Numbered from the stretch's first letter, positions 25,037 to 34,943 are shown. The stretch: 64,000 nt of DNA from Ramlibacter tataouinensis (GCF_001580455.1 NZ_CP010951.1:3187001-3251000), one strand, 5' to 3'. Notes: generated by a model from the sequence alone, not told the origin. Numbers and translations: made by a program.

Positions 25037-26046
25037 CAGTGGTAGCCCTCGTCGCCGCGCACCTTGCCGCGGAACACCCAGTAGCTCCAGGCGGTGTAGC
25101 CCAAGATCATGGGAACGATGAGCAGCGCGCCGACCAGCGTGAAGCCCAGGCTTTGCGGCGGGCCGGCCGCCTGCCAGATGGTGACCGAGGGCGGGATCAC
25201 ATGGGGCCACAGGCTGATCCCCAGTCCCGAGTAGCCGAGGAACACGAGGCCCAGCGTCAGCAGGAAGGGGACCGCGTCATGCCCGCGGCGCGCGAGCGAG
25301 CGTCGCAGCAAGGCGGCCGAGACCAGCACCAGCAGCGGCACCGGCGAGAAGTACAGCAGGTTGGGCCAGGAGAACCACTTGTGGGCGACCGCCGGCTGCG
25401 ACAGCGGCGTCCAGATGCTGATCACACCGATCACCAGCAGCAGCACCCAGGTGAGCGTCAGCCCCAGCTCGCGCATCCGCTGCTGCAAATCGGACTCCGT
25501 CTTCATCACGAGCCAGGTGGCGCCGAGCAGCGCGTAGGCGGCGATCAGCCCCAGGCCGACGAACAGCGGGAAGGGCGCCAGCCAGCTGAAGGAGCCGGCG
25601 ACGGCCTGCCCGTCCCTCATCGGCACGCCTTCGAGGAAGGCCCCCAGGGTCACGCCCTGGAAGAACGTCGCGGTGTAGGAACCGCCGGTGAACGAGCGGT
25701 CCCAGAACGGCTGGCGCGCGGGCGGCGCCTTGAACCGGAATTCGAAAGCCACGCCGCGGAAGATCAGGCCCACCAGCATGAAGATCAGCGGCAGGTAGAA
25801 CGCGCTCAGGATCGCCGCGTAGGCGATGGGGAAGGCCACGAACAGCCCCGCGCCGCCCAGCACCAGCCAGGTCTCGTTGCCGTCCCAGACCGGCGCCACC
25901 GTGTTCATCATCACGTCGCGGTCGGCCTTGGCGGGCACGAAGGGATACAGCAGGCCGATGCCGAGGTCGAAGCCGTCCATGACCACGTACATCATCACGC
26001 CGAACAGGATGATCACGGCCCAGATGAGGGGAAGGTCAATGCCCAT
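25036..26046 (-). CDS. cydB: cytochrome bd-type quinol oxidase subunit II
   Basis: A 336-residue membrane protein with about eight to nine helices. The start IDLPLIWAVIILFGVMMYVVMD-type segment, GFDLGIGLLYPF and WDGNETWLVLGG are signature regions of CydB/CioB. It forms the heterodimeric oxidase with subunit I and reduces oxygen to water without pumping protons. The ATG lies inside the 3' end of cydA (11-bp overlap) with GGAAGGAG upstream, so I reject the longer frame. Confidence 0.95.
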   Translation of the reverse strand: MGIDLPLIWAVIILFGVMMYVVMDGFDLGIGLLYPFVPAKADRDVMMNTVAPVWDGNETWLVLGGAGLFVAFPIAYAAILSAFYLPLIFMLVGLIFRGVAFEFRFKAPPARQPFWDRSFTGGSYTATFFQGVTLGAFLEGVPMRDGQAVAGSFSWLAPFPLFVGLGLIAAYALLGATWLVMKTESDLQQRMRELGLTLTWVLLLVIGVISIWTPLSQPAVAHKWFSWPNLLYFSPVPLLVLVSAALLRRSLARRGHDAVPFLLTLGLVFLGYSGLGISLWPHVIPPSVTIWQAAGPPQSLGFTLVGALLIVPMILGYTAWSYWVFRGKVRGDEGYH

Positions 26047-27487
26047 GGGGGACTCCTTCCTGCGCGCCGGCGGCCGGTTCGTCGAAGCGGTCGGGGGCGC
26101 CTGACAGCGGACGCATCGGCTGGCGCATGCGGCCGGCGCCGCCTTGCGGTTCGCTCTCCTGGACTTCCGGGCCGCGGGCGATGATGCGCAGCAGGTAGAC
26201 GGTGCCGGCGCCGAACACGAAGGCATACACCACGATGAACACCGTCAGCGTGAAGCCCACCTGGGCGGCGCTGTGCGCCGACACCGCGTCGGCGGTGCGC
26301 ATCACGCCATAGACGACCCAGGGTTGCCGCCCCACCTCCGTGGTCACCCAGCCGGCCAGCATCGCGACCACGCCGGCCGGCCCCATCGCCAGTGCGAAGC
26401 GCAGGTAGCGGCGCGCCTGGTAGATGCGACGGCCGCGAAACAGCCAGGCGCCCCAGGCGGCCATGAAGATCATCAGGAAGCCCAGGCCGACCATCAGCCG
26501 GAAGCTCCAGAACACCACCAGCGAATTGGGCCGGTCGGCCTTGGGAAATTCCTTCAGGCCGGGAAACTGGCCGTCCCAGCTGTGTGTCAGCAGCACGCTC
26601 CCCAGGTTCGGAATCTCCACCGCATAGCGTGTCTGCTCCGCCTCCATGTCCGGTAGCCCGAACAGGATCAGGGGCACGGCTTCGCCGGGGCGGTTCTCCC
26701 AATGCCCTTCCAGCGCAGCCAGCTTGGCGGGCTGGTGCTGCGCCGTGTTCAGCCCGTGCAGGTCGCCCACGAAGGCCTGCAGCGGTGCCACCAGCACCAG
26801 CATGCCGATGCCCATGGCCAGCATGGTGCGGATGCCTTCGTGGTCGCGGCCGCGCAGCAGGTGCCAGGCCGCGCTCGCGACCACCAGCAGCGCCGTCGCG
26901 AGGTACGCGGCCAGCACCATGTGCACCAGCCGGTAGGGGAACGAGGGGTTGAAGATGACCTGCAGCCAGTCGACGGGGACGATGCGGCCGTCGATGATCG
27001 CGTGCCCCTGGGGCGTCTGCATCCAGCTGTTGGAGGCCAGGATCCAGGTGGCGGAAATCAGCGTGCCCATGGCGACCATGACGGTGGCGACGAAATGCAG
27101 CCCGGGCCCGACCCGCTGCATCCCGAACAGCATCACGCCGAGGAAGCCCGCTTCGAGGAAGAAGGCCGTGAGCACTTCGTAGGTGAGCAGCGGCCCGGTC
27201 ACGCCGCCGGCGAAGGTGGAGAAGCCGGACCAGTTGGTGCCGAACTGGTAGGCCATCACCAGCCCGGACACCACGCCCATGCCGAAAGCCACCGCGAACA
27301 CCTTCTCCCAGAAATGGAACAGGTCGAGGAACACGCGCCGGTGGGTGCGCAGCCAAAGGGCTTCCAGCACCGCGAGGTAGCTCGCGAGGCCGATCGTCAG
27401 CGCGGGAAAGACGATGTGGAAGGAGATAGTGAAAGCGAACTGCAGCCGTGCCAGGAAAAGGGCATCCATGGACAGCGAGGTCGACAT
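26036..27487 (-). CDS. cydA: cytochrome bd-type (CIO-like) quinol oxidase subunit I
   Basis: A 483-residue membrane protein with about nine helices. Heme ligands are visible: His in SFHIVFP, His in YRLVHMVLA and Met in FRLMVGLG. The quinol loop between helices 6 and 7 is short, as in cyanide-insensitive CioA forms; I infer CioAB rather than classical CydAB. The start at MSTSLSMDALF is uncertain: no strong Shine-Dalgarno is present, and MDALF six codons on is an alternative. It is divergent from the molybdenum hydroxylase genes with a 128-bp gap and no FNR box that I can see. Confidence 0.93.
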   Translation of the reverse strand: MSTSLSMDALFLARLQFAFTISFHIVFPALTIGLASYLAVLEALWLRTHRRVFLDLFHFWEKVFAVAFGMGVVSGLVMAYQFGTNWSGFSTFAGGVTGPLLTYEVLTAFFLEAGFLGVMLFGMQRVGPGLHFVATVMVAMGTLISATWILASNSWMQTPQGHAIIDGRIVPVDWLQVIFNPSFPYRLVHMVLAAYLATALLVVASAAWHLLRGRDHEGIRTMLAMGIGMLVLVAPLQAFVGDLHGLNTAQHQPAKLAALEGHWENRPGEAVPLILFGLPDMEAEQTRYAVEIPNLGSVLLTHSWDGQFPGLKEFPKADRPNSLVVFWSFRLMVGLGFLMIFMAAWGAWLFRGRRIYQARRYLRFALAMGPAGVVAMLAGWVTTEVGRQPWVVYGVMRTADAVSAHSAAQVGFTLTVFIVVYAFVFGAGTVYLLRIIARGPEVQESEPQGGAGRMRQPMRPLSGAPDRFDEPAAGAQEGVPHGH

Positions 27488-27615
27488 GTCACCGAGTGTG
27501 CCCGCGAACCAATGACTCGCACAAACTTGTTTCAACTGATGCAGCCGCTGGTCTGAGCCTCATCGGGCCGTCGCCCACTACAGTGGCCCGTTCTGTCCCA
27601 TCCCATCTTCTTGAG

Positions 27616-28074
27616 ATGAGCAAACTCCAAGTCAACGGCAAGGATCTCGACGTCGATGCCGACCCGGCCATGCCGCTTCTCTGGGTGCTGCGCGACACGC
27701 TCGGCATGACCGGCACCAAGTTCGGCTGTGGCCAGGCGCTGTGCGGCGCCTGCACTGTGCACCTCGACGGCGCGCCGGTGCGCTCCTGCGTGACACCGGT
27801 CTCGGCCGCCGCGGGCAAGAAGCTCATCACCATCGAAGCCATCGGCGAAGACCGCATCGGCAAGGCCGTGCAGGCCGCTTGGGTCAAGCACGACGTCGCG
27901 CAGTGCGGCTACTGCCAGAGCGGCCAGGTGATGAGCGCCACCGCGCTGCTCAGGAGCAAGCGCTTCCCCACCGACGCGGAAATCAACCAGGCCATGGCCG
28001 GGAACATCTGCCGCTGCGGCACATACATGCGCATCCGGGCCGCGATCCGGGATGCCGCGGTTCAGTTGGGTTAG
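27616..28074 (+). CDS. (2Fe-2S)-binding subunit of molybdenum hydroxylase
   Basis: A 152-residue iron-sulfur subunit of the xanthine oxidase family. It has the plant-type cluster motif FGCGQALCGACTVHLDG and the second cluster motif CGYCQSGQ with NICRCGTYMRIR. It passes electrons from the molybdenum cofactor subunit, encoded 2 bp downstream. The pair resembles isoquinoline 1-oxidoreductase (IorAB) type aldehyde or heterocycle oxidases, which lack a separate FAD subunit. The start MSKLQVNG has a poor Shine-Dalgarno, but the fold begins here. Confidence 0.92.
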   Translation: MSKLQVNGKDLDVDADPAMPLLWVLRDTLGMTGTKFGCGQALCGACTVHLDGAPVRSCVTPVSAAAGKKLITIEAIGEDRIGKAVQAAWVKHDVAQCGYCQSGQVMSATALLRSKRFPTDAEINQAMAGNICRCGTYMRIRAAIRDAAVQLG

Positions 28075-28076
28075 CC

Positions 28077-30305
28077 ATGCATTTCGATCCCGCCATCGCC
28101 GCGGACCTGCACCACGTTCTGTCGCACCGCGTGACTGCGGCGGACGGCGCCGCCCCGCTGGAGCGCCGCAGCTTCCTCAAGCTGGGCGCCGCCGGCTTCG
28201 CGCTGGGTGTGTTTCCGCTGCGCTCCTCCTCGCAGACCGCGGACGCCCTGAAGCCGACGCAGCAGCCGGCCGCCTTCGTGCAGATCGAGCGGGACGGCAC
28301 CACCACGGTGGCGGTCAACCGCCTTGAGTTCGGCCAGGGCGCGCACACTGGGCTGGCGATGGTCCTGGCCGAGGAGCTCGACGCCGACTGGACCAAGGTG
28401 CGGGCCCGCCACGGCGACGCCTCGCCGGCCTATGTGGACCCGGCGTTCGGGATGCACCTGACGGGCGGGTCCAATTCGATCCACAACTCGTACATGCAGT
28501 ACCGCGAGCTCGGAGCGCGCATGCGCGCGATGCTGGTCGCGGCGGCCGCGCAGCAGTGGAACACGGAGCCGCGGTTCCTGCGCACCGAAAACGGCGCCGT
28601 GACCGGCCCCGGCGGCCGGCGCGCGACCTACGGCGAACTGGCCGACGCCGCGATGAAGCAGCCGGTGCCGCAGAAGATCAGGCTGAAGGACCCCAAGCAG
28701 TTCCGCCTGATCGGCAAGCCCACGCGGCGACTGGACGCGCGTGCCAAGTCCACCGGGCAGCAGGCCTTTGGCATCGACGTGCGCCTGCCGGGCATGCTCA
28801 CTGCCGTGGTGGCGCATCCGCCGGTCTACGGCGCCAAGGTGAAGACGGTGGACGACGGCGCGGCCAAGGCCGTGCGCGGCGTCAAGGCCGTGCTGCGCGT
28901 GCCCACCGACCGTGGCGGCGTCGGGGTGGCGGTGCTGGCCGACGGCTACTGGCCGGCCCGCCAGGGCCGCGACGCGCTCAAGCTCGAGTGGGACACCAGC
29001 GGCGTGGAGCGCGTGGACACGGCCCAGCTGCTGGTCCAGTACCGCGAGCTCGCGCGCCAGCCCGGCGGCCTGAAGCACTTCGACGCGGACCTCTCCGAGC
29101 TGGACCATGCGCCAAACCGGATCACGGCCGAGTTCGCCTTTCCCTACCTGGCGCATGCGCCGATGGAGCCGCTCAACTGCACCGTGGCTTTCGACGGCCA
29201 GAAGGCCGAGCTGTGGATGGGCACCCAGATGCCGGGCTTCGATGCCGCGTCCGCCGCCAGCACGCTGGGCGTGGCGCCCGAGGCGGTGAAGGTGAACACG
29301 CAGATGGCCGGCGGCGGCTTCGGCCGGCGCGCCATTTCCACCAGCGACTATGTGGTGGAGGCCTGCCAGGTCGCCAAGGCGGCGCGCGCGGCGGGGCTCA
29401 ACGCGCCGGTGCGCACGCTGTGGAGCCGTGAGGACGACATCAAGGGCGGCTACTACCGGCCGATGCATGTACACCGGGCGCAGATCGGCTTCGACGTCGA
29501 GGGCAACATCCTGGCCTGGGACCATGTCATCGTCGGCCAGTCCATCCTCAAGGGCACGCCCTTCGAGGAATACCTGGTCAAGGACGGCATCGACAGCACG
29601 GCCGTCGAGGGCATGAGGGAGCCCTACGCGATCCCCATGCGCCTCACGGTGCACCACCCGCAGGTCAACGTGCCGGTGCTGTGGTGGCGCAGCGTCGGCT
29701 CCACCCACACCGCCTATGTGATGGAGACGCTGCTGGACGAGGTCGCACGCGCTTCGAAGCAGGATCCGGTGGCGCTGCGCCTGAAGCTGATGGGCGGCAA
29801 GCATCCGCGCCATGCGGCGGCGCTCAAGCTCGCCGTCGAGAAGTCGGGCTATGGCAAGCGCAAGCTCGCGCCGGGACATGCATGGGGCGTGGCCCTGCAC
29901 GAATCGTTCAACACCGTGGTGGCCTATGTGGCGGAGGCGTCGATCGAAAAGGGCGTGCCCAAGCTGCACCACGTGACGGCCGGCGTGCACTGCAACCTGC
30001 CGGTGAACCCGCTCAGCATCGAGACGCAGATCCAGGGCGCCGCGCTGATGGGGCTGTCCACCTGCCTGCCCGGCAACGCGATCACGCTGAAGGACGGCGT
30101 CGTCGAGCAGAACAACTTCGGCGAATACCGCGTCGCGCGCATGCCGGACATGCCGCTGATCGCGGTGCACATCGTGCCCAGCGCCGAGCCGCCGACCGGC
30201 ATCGGCGAACCGGGCCTGCCGCCACTGGCACCGGCGTATGCGAACGCGATCGCCCGGCTCACCGGCAAGAACGCGCCGCGGGAGTTGCCCTTCGCCACGG
30301 TCTAG
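28077..30305 (+). CDS. molybdopterin-binding subunit, IorB-like
   Basis: A 742-residue catalytic subunit of the xanthine dehydrogenase family. A twin-arginine signal (LERRSFLKLGAAGFALG, near residues 27-43) shows folded export to the periplasm together with its 2Fe-2S partner. Molybdopterin-binding blocks include GGGFGRRA, WWRSVGSTHTAYVMETLLDE and GIGEPGLPPLAPA, the last with the probable catalytic Glu. It likely hydroxylates an N-heterocycle or aldehyde; the substrate is unknown. No XdhC-type chaperone is in the window. A terminator shared with the convergent gene follows. Confidence 0.92.
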   Translation: MHFDPAIAADLHHVLSHRVTAADGAAPLERRSFLKLGAAGFALGVFPLRSSSQTADALKPTQQPAAFVQIERDGTTTVAVNRLEFGQGAHTGLAMVLAEELDADWTKVRARHGDASPAYVDPAFGMHLTGGSNSIHNSYMQYRELGARMRAMLVAAAAQQWNTEPRFLRTENGAVTGPGGRRATYGELADAAMKQPVPQKIRLKDPKQFRLIGKPTRRLDARAKSTGQQAFGIDVRLPGMLTAVVAHPPVYGAKVKTVDDGAAKAVRGVKAVLRVPTDRGGVGVAVLADGYWPARQGRDALKLEWDTSGVERVDTAQLLVQYRELARQPGGLKHFDADLSELDHAPNRITAEFAFPYLAHAPMEPLNCTVAFDGQKAELWMGTQMPGFDAASAASTLGVAPEAVKVNTQMAGGGFGRRAISTSDYVVEACQVAKAARAAGLNAPVRTLWSREDDIKGGYYRPMHVHRAQIGFDVEGNILAWDHVIVGQSILKGTPFEEYLVKDGIDSTAVEGMREPYAIPMRLTVHHPQVNVPVLWWRSVGSTHTAYVMETLLDEVARASKQDPVALRLKLMGGKHPRHAAALKLAVEKSGYGKRKLAPGHAWGVALHESFNTVVAYVAEASIEKGVPKLHHVTAGVHCNLPVNPLSIETQIQGAALMGLSTCLPGNAITLKDGVVEQNNFGEYRVARMPDMPLIAVHIVPSAEPPTGIGEPGLPPLAPAYANAIARLTGKNAPRELPFATV

Positions 30306-30311
30306 GCCAAG

Positions 30312-30337
30312 AAAAAAGGGCCCGCGCTGGCGGGCCC
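30312..30337 (-). terminator. intrinsic terminator of the DUF6351 gene
   Basis: An eight-base GC stem (GGGCCCGC/GCGGGCCC, 30318-30325 with 30330-30337) and GCTG-type loop is followed on the minus strand by TTTTTT (30317-30312). It sits between convergent genes and may serve both, with the better T-run for the minus strand. Confidence 0.85.
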
Positions 30338-30359
30338 TATTCACGTCACGCGCCGGCCG

Positions 30360-32744
30360 TCAGGACGGGCGGGCCTGGTCGGGCTTGCTGTAGTCGCAGA
30401 CGCCGTCCGGGAAGACCTGCTTCAGCTTGGCGACCGCTGCGGCATTGGGCATCCACGGCGCGTAGGAGCCGTCGGCCAATGCCGCGTCGACCGACTTCAG
30501 CGCGCACTTGTAGATGCCGCCTTCGAGCGGCGCGCCGGCGACGACGCGCGAGGTGCTGAACATCGGGAAGGCCAGCGTGCACGCGCCCTTGGGCTTGTCG
30601 TTGATGATGCCGTCCCAGACGTCCGGGCCGGAATGCATCAGCTTGCCGGTGACGTCGAAGCAACTGTCCACGGCCCGTGCCGGCCGGTTCTGGGCGACAG
30701 TCCTGGTCGGATTGGCGCGGATGTTGGCCATCCACTCGTCCATCACCGCGATCGCCTCGAACGACTGGCTGGCCTTGGGCGTGCCGGGCACGGTGTCGGT
30801 GAACCAGATGACCAGGTGGTCCGAGTTGCCCATCTTCTGCATCACGCGCTTGCGCACCGCGAACGACTGGTGCACGTTGTGCATGTCGAGCTCACGCTCC
30901 ATGTACTGGCGGTGGTCGATGGTCGGCAGCGGGATCTGGCCGCTGAACACCATGCCCGAGGTGTGGGCCGCACGCATGGCGATCGGGTCGCCCGCGGTGC
31001 GCGGCGCCGGCGCGTCGGCCGACGGGCTCAGGTTCATGTTGCGCCGGCTCCAGGGGTCGAAGTTCTGCGCGCTGAGCGAACCCAGGAACGGGAAGCCTTC
31101 CTGCACCATCTGGCTCGGATGCTTCCAGCCGCCGACCCGGAAGTTGACATCCAGGAATTCGTCGGGCGTGATCTTGCCCTCCTTCATCGACTTCAGGCCG
31201 TACTGCACGCCCACGTTGTCCCAGGTCGGGCGAGCGGCGCCGGTGGCGTCGACGCCGTAGATGTTGCGCAGGTCGTCGTAGTGGGTCCAGCGGATGGCGG
31301 CGATGTCGCTCTGCGGCTCGTAGAGCTGCTGGTTCGACGCCTGGCCGTACCACGGATTCATGGCCAGCGGCGTCAGGCCACGCCACGCCTTGACGCATTC
31401 GGACGAACCCGGTGCCGTGCTGTAGCCCAGCTGCGTCTTGGCCGCGGCGAGCGGGTCGACCACGCTGTCCTCCGCGTTCATGCCGACCAGCCAGGTGCGG
31501 TTCTTGGTGACCCGCCACTTGGCGTTGGTCTTGTCCGTCACGTCCATGTAGTGCTCGAGCAGTTCGCAGTCGCCGACGTGGATGGTCTGCGTCACCATGT
31601 CCGGGTAGGACTGCACCGGCAGCGCCGCGTCCAGGATGCCGGGCTGGTTCTGCGCCAGCAGGTACTGCTGGATGGCGCCGCCCGAGCCGCCGAGGCCGTA
31701 GGTGTACAGCGGCCTGCCATAACGCTCGACGAAGCGTTCCTTGGTCATCATCGCCGTCTCGGCAGCCACCTGCATGTTGTAGTGGGTGCTGGTGTTGTTG
31801 CCGCTCGAATGGACGATGGCATGGCCCTTGCCGAGGATGTCGGGGTTCATGGACCCGCTGTGCAGCGAGCCTTGCGAATGGCCGATGGCCACGCCGCCCT
31901 GGAACCAGTACTGCAGCTTGCCGTTCCACAGGCTCAGGTTGGGAGACGCCGGGTTCTCGCCGCGCGGCACCAGCATGGCGAAGCTGTAGAGGAAGCGGTT
32001 GATCGAGCCGCGCTCCTGGCGGACGATGAAGTCGACCTGGCGGCCATCTTCCATCGTCGTCTTGGCCAGGTCGGCCGGCGTCGAGCCGTCGCTGGGCAGC
32101 ACCTTCCAGGAGTTCGCGGTGCTGCGGTACCAGTAGGTCACGAAGGTCTCGATCGAGCAGGTCTGGCTGTAGCCGATCTTGTTGCCCGCGGTATCGAACA
32201 CCGGGAAGCCCGGCGCGCTCGCCGACTCGACCAGGGGCTGCTTGCCGACGGCGCCCTGGGTGGTCGTGCAGACGAAGGGCTGCTGCTGCGGTCCGGAATA
32301 GATCGGACCGGTGATCGGGTAGTTGGCGAGCGTCAAGGCGGTCATCACGCCGCGCGTCTTGTGGAAGGCCTCCAGCACGTTGTCGCCGTTCTTCAGGCCG
32401 TTGATGACGCCCTCGAGGCGGTTGTCGCCCGCCACCAGTTTCGGCGTCACGGGGACGCCGTTGAGGCGCAGCTCCAGGTTGGCATGGTCGGCCGTGGCCA
32501 GCTTGATCTCGATGCGCGCATCGCCGCCGGAGACGTACTTCGCCGGGCCGGACAGCACACTGATTGTGGCGGCCACGGGCGGCTCCACGGCCACCGCCGG
32601 GGTGTCGCTGCCGCCACCGCCGCAGGCCACCAGCGCCGCGGCACTCAAGCCGCCAATGGCCAGCAGCGGCAGCCAGCGCTTGCCGCGCGTGCGCGCGGAC
32701 AGGGATCGGACAGGCGCGGGCTGCGCGCCCAGGGGTGATTTCAT
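30360..32744 (-). CDS. DUF6351 family secreted hydrolase-like lipoprotein
   Basis: A 794-residue protein. The N-terminus has a basic segment, a hydrophobic core and a lipobox-like LVAC followed by GGGGSDTP, suggesting a lipoprotein. An Ig-like domain (~residues 55-130) precedes a large alpha/beta-hydrolase-like part with GLGGSGGA as a candidate nucleophile elbow. The family is DUF6351, whose reaction is not known to me; a hydrolase of an extracellular ester or polymer is plausible. The ATG used here has GAGGAG upstream; a TTG two codons earlier is less likely. An FNR-like box lies ~200 bp upstream. Confidence 0.75.
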   Translation of the reverse strand: MKSPLGAQPAPVRSLSARTRGKRWLPLLAIGGLSAAALVACGGGGSDTPAVAVEPPVAATISVLSGPAKYVSGGDARIEIKLATADHANLELRLNGVPVTPKLVAGDNRLEGVINGLKNGDNVLEAFHKTRGVMTALTLANYPITGPIYSGPQQQPFVCTTTQGAVGKQPLVESASAPGFPVFDTAGNKIGYSQTCSIETFVTYWYRSTANSWKVLPSDGSTPADLAKTTMEDGRQVDFIVRQERGSINRFLYSFAMLVPRGENPASPNLSLWNGKLQYWFQGGVAIGHSQGSLHSGSMNPDILGKGHAIVHSSGNNTSTHYNMQVAAETAMMTKERFVERYGRPLYTYGLGGSGGAIQQYLLAQNQPGILDAALPVQSYPDMVTQTIHVGDCELLEHYMDVTDKTNAKWRVTKNRTWLVGMNAEDSVVDPLAAAKTQLGYSTAPGSSECVKAWRGLTPLAMNPWYGQASNQQLYEPQSDIAAIRWTHYDDLRNIYGVDATGAARPTWDNVGVQYGLKSMKEGKITPDEFLDVNFRVGGWKHPSQMVQEGFPFLGSLSAQNFDPWSRRNMNLSPSADAPAPRTAGDPIAMRAAHTSGMVFSGQIPLPTIDHRQYMERELDMHNVHQSFAVRKRVMQKMGNSDHLVIWFTDTVPGTPKASQSFEAIAVMDEWMANIRANPTRTVAQNRPARAVDSCFDVTGKLMHSGPDVWDGIINDKPKGACTLAFPMFSTSRVVAGAPLEGGIYKCALKSVDAALADGSYAPWMPNAAAVAKLKQVFPDGVCDYSKPDQARPS

Positions 32745-32947
32745 CTGCAAGACTCCTCGTTTGAATCGGGCCGCTTTGACTGCGGTCCTCGCCGACCCGC
32801 GCGCCGAGCACGGGTCGCAGTCATGCTAGGAAGGATCACCTTCCTGCACAAGTCGGAAGAACGGGCAGGCTGTCAGAAAAGCCTCACGGTGGAAACACGG
32901 AGGCGTCGCTGCGCCGCCTGCCAGTCCGAAGCGCCCGGGTGCGCGGG

Positions 32948-32961
32948 TTGACCGGGATCAA
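32948..32961 (-). promoter_or_regulatory. possible FNR/Dnr-like box
   Basis: On the minus strand TTGATCCCGGTCAA fits the FNR-type palindrome with one mismatch. It overlaps the stop of the response regulator gene and lies ~204 bp before the DUF6351 gene. A chance match is possible. Confidence 0.25.
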
Positions 32962-33587
32962 TCCACCAGCCGGTGCCGCATCGCGTATTGCACCAGTTCG
33001 GCGTTGGAGGAGACCCCCAGCTTGGCCAGGATGCGCCGCCGGTAGGTGCTGACCGTCTTGACGTTGATGATCAGCTGCGAACCGATCACGGTGAGCGCTT
33101 CGCCGGCGACCATCAGGCGCAGGATCTGCGACTCGCGCGGCGACAGCCGCTTGTGCGGCGAAGCGGCCTCGCCATCGATGGCGTCGAGCATCGATGCCGC
33201 GATGGAAGGGGTGACGAAGCGTTCGCCGCGGGCCACGTGGCGGATCGCCGCGACCAGTTCGTCCACCTCCATGTCCTTGGCGACATAGCCGCAGGCGCCC
33301 GAGCGCATGGCGCGCATCGCGTACTGGGGCTCGCAGTACATGCTGAGCACGATGGTGCGCAGGCCGGGAAACCGCGGGCGCAGGACGTCCAGCACCTCCA
33401 GGCCGCTGCGGTCGGGCAGGTTGATGTCCAGCAGCAGCACGTCCACGGCATGCCGTTCGAGCTTGGCGAGTCCGTCGCGCCAGTCGCCCGCCTCGTCGAC
33501 CACCTCGATGTCCTGTTCGTCGCCGAAGACCTTGCGCAGGCCGGCGCGGAACATCGCATGGTCGTCGATGATGAGGAGCCTGATCAT
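32958..33587 (-). CDS. NarL/FixJ-type response regulator
   Basis: A 209-residue regulator. Residues 1-120 are a receiver domain (IDDHAMFR, phospho-acceptor Asp in LLLDINLPD, Lys in YVAKDMEVDE). Residues ~145-205 are a LuxR-type helix-turn-helix (LSPRESQILRLMVAGEALT, NVKTVSTYRRRILAKLG). One substitution is notable: the usual acidic or Lys residues are kept, so normal phosphotransfer is expected. The start overlaps the kinase stop as ATGA. Together they are a two-component pair; target genes are unknown. Confidence 0.9.
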   Translation of the reverse strand: MIRLLIIDDHAMFRAGLRKVFGDEQDIEVVDEAGDWRDGLAKLERHAVDVLLLDINLPDRSGLEVLDVLRPRFPGLRTIVLSMYCEPQYAMRAMRSGACGYVAKDMEVDELVAAIRHVARGERFVTPSIAASMLDAIDGEAASPHKRLSPRESQILRLMVAGEALTVIGSQLIINVKTVSTYRRRILAKLGVSSNAELVQYAMRHRLVD

Positions 33588-34672
33588 GCCACCAGGAACA
33601 CGTTGTCGATCAGGGGCGCCTGCAGCAGCACGCGCGTGCCCTTGCCCGGCGTCGACTCGATGCTGAGCGTGCCGCCGATCTGGTGGGCGCGCTCGCGCAT
33701 GGTCATGAGGCCCAGGGCGTGGCGCACCGGACGCTGCGACGACGGCGCGGCCTCCAGTTCCATGCCGCAGCCGTCGTCGATGATCTCGAGGCTGAAGCTC
33801 TCGAGGTCGGAGCTGAAGCGCACGGCCACATGGCCGGCCCCGGCGTGGCGCGCGATGTTGGTGAGCGCCTCCTGGAAGATGCGGAAGGCCGCGGTGGCGC
33901 GGGGCCGCGACAGCGGCACGTCGAAGGACGGCGGCGTGAGCGTGGTGCGCAGGCCCGAGCGCTCGCGAAAGCGCTCCAGGTGCGTGGCGATGGCGGCCCC
34001 CAGCCCGAGGTGGTCCAGCGACTGCGGCCGCATCGTCTCCGAGATCTCGCGGACGCTTTCGATGGCTTCCGACACCAGCGAGTTCAGGTCGGCGGCGATG
34101 GTGCGCACTTCGGCCGAATCGGAGCGCCGCGTGATACGGCCCACATCCAGCTTCATCGAGGTGAGGATGCCGCCGAGCACGTCGTGCACCTCGCGGGCGT
34201 ACTCGGCGCGCTGCTCCTCCCTGACCGTGTCGAGGTAGGCGGCGAGCTGCCGGTATTCCGACCGCGAGCGGCGCAACTGGTCGTCGCGCAGCACGTGTTC
34301 GGTGACGTTGACACCCACGCCCACCACCGCGGGCCGGCCGCGGAACTCCATCTGCTGGCCGTGCACCTCGATGTAGACCACCTCGCCGTTGACATGCAGC
34401 CCGCGGGTGATGAAGCGCATGCTCGGCACCTCGCCGGTGATGCGCTTGTTGTAGCGGTCCATGACTTCGTCGGCGAAGTCCAGGGGCACGCAATCCTTCA
34501 GGCGCCGGCCGATCAATTCCTCCGGCTTGTATCCGCCCATGCCGGCGAAGGTGGCGTTGGCGTACTGGAAGTGCTCGTCCTGGATGATGTAGACGCCGGC
34601 GACCGACTGTTCCACCAGGCCTCGAAAGGGCACCGACCGAATCAGATCCAGGGGTATCGAGGGCGGTTCCAT
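33584..34672 (-). CDS. PAS-domain sensor histidine kinase (HisKA_3)
   Basis: A 362-residue cytoplasmic kinase without membrane segments. Residues ~18-125 form a PAS domain (AGVYIIQDEHFQYANATFAGMGGY). The dimerisation and phospho-acceptor region EYAREVHDVLGGILTSMK is of the NarX/DegS type. A HATPase_c domain (EALTNIARHAGAG, DDGCGM, GLMTMRERAHQIGG) follows. With no transmembrane sensor, a soluble or redox signal read by PAS is likely. It is coupled by four-base overlap to the NarL-type regulator. Confidence 0.9.
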   Translation of the reverse strand: MEPPSIPLDLIRSVPFRGLVEQSVAGVYIIQDEHFQYANATFAGMGGYKPEELIGRRLKDCVPLDFADEVMDRYNKRITGEVPSMRFITRGLHVNGEVVYIEVHGQQMEFRGRPAVVGVGVNVTEHVLRDDQLRRSRSEYRQLAAYLDTVREEQRAEYAREVHDVLGGILTSMKLDVGRITRRSDSAEVRTIAADLNSLVSEAIESVREISETMRPQSLDHLGLGAAIATHLERFRERSGLRTTLTPPSFDVPLSRPRATAAFRIFQEALTNIARHAGAGHVAVRFSSDLESFSLEIIDDGCGMELEAAPSSQRPVRHALGLMTMRERAHQIGGTLSIESTPGKGTRVLLQAPLIDNVFLVA

Positions 34673-34943
34673 CTACTACAAGTTCGAGTTGCGAACATTG
34701 ATCCTTCGCGAGCGCGGATGGTGCTGGAAGTCCGTCGTAGTCCCAAGAGTGAATACCCGCAACCGCCAGATTCGAGGCCTCGGGGTGTTCCCCATCATCC
34801 TTTTCTGACGCGCGATTCCCGGCGTTCTGACTGCCGTGCCCGATGACAACTGGTTTTATTTCAACACCAGCGGCGCACGTGTGGCACTGACCGATCCGCT
34901 CGGGCCCCGCCCGGCCGACCAGCGAAGGTCCGGCCTCGAACCG

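Noticed and set aside
34698..34711. FNR-like box TTGATCCTTCGCGA upstream of the PAS kinase
   Set aside because: Only the left half-site matches; the right half deviates at two or more positions.
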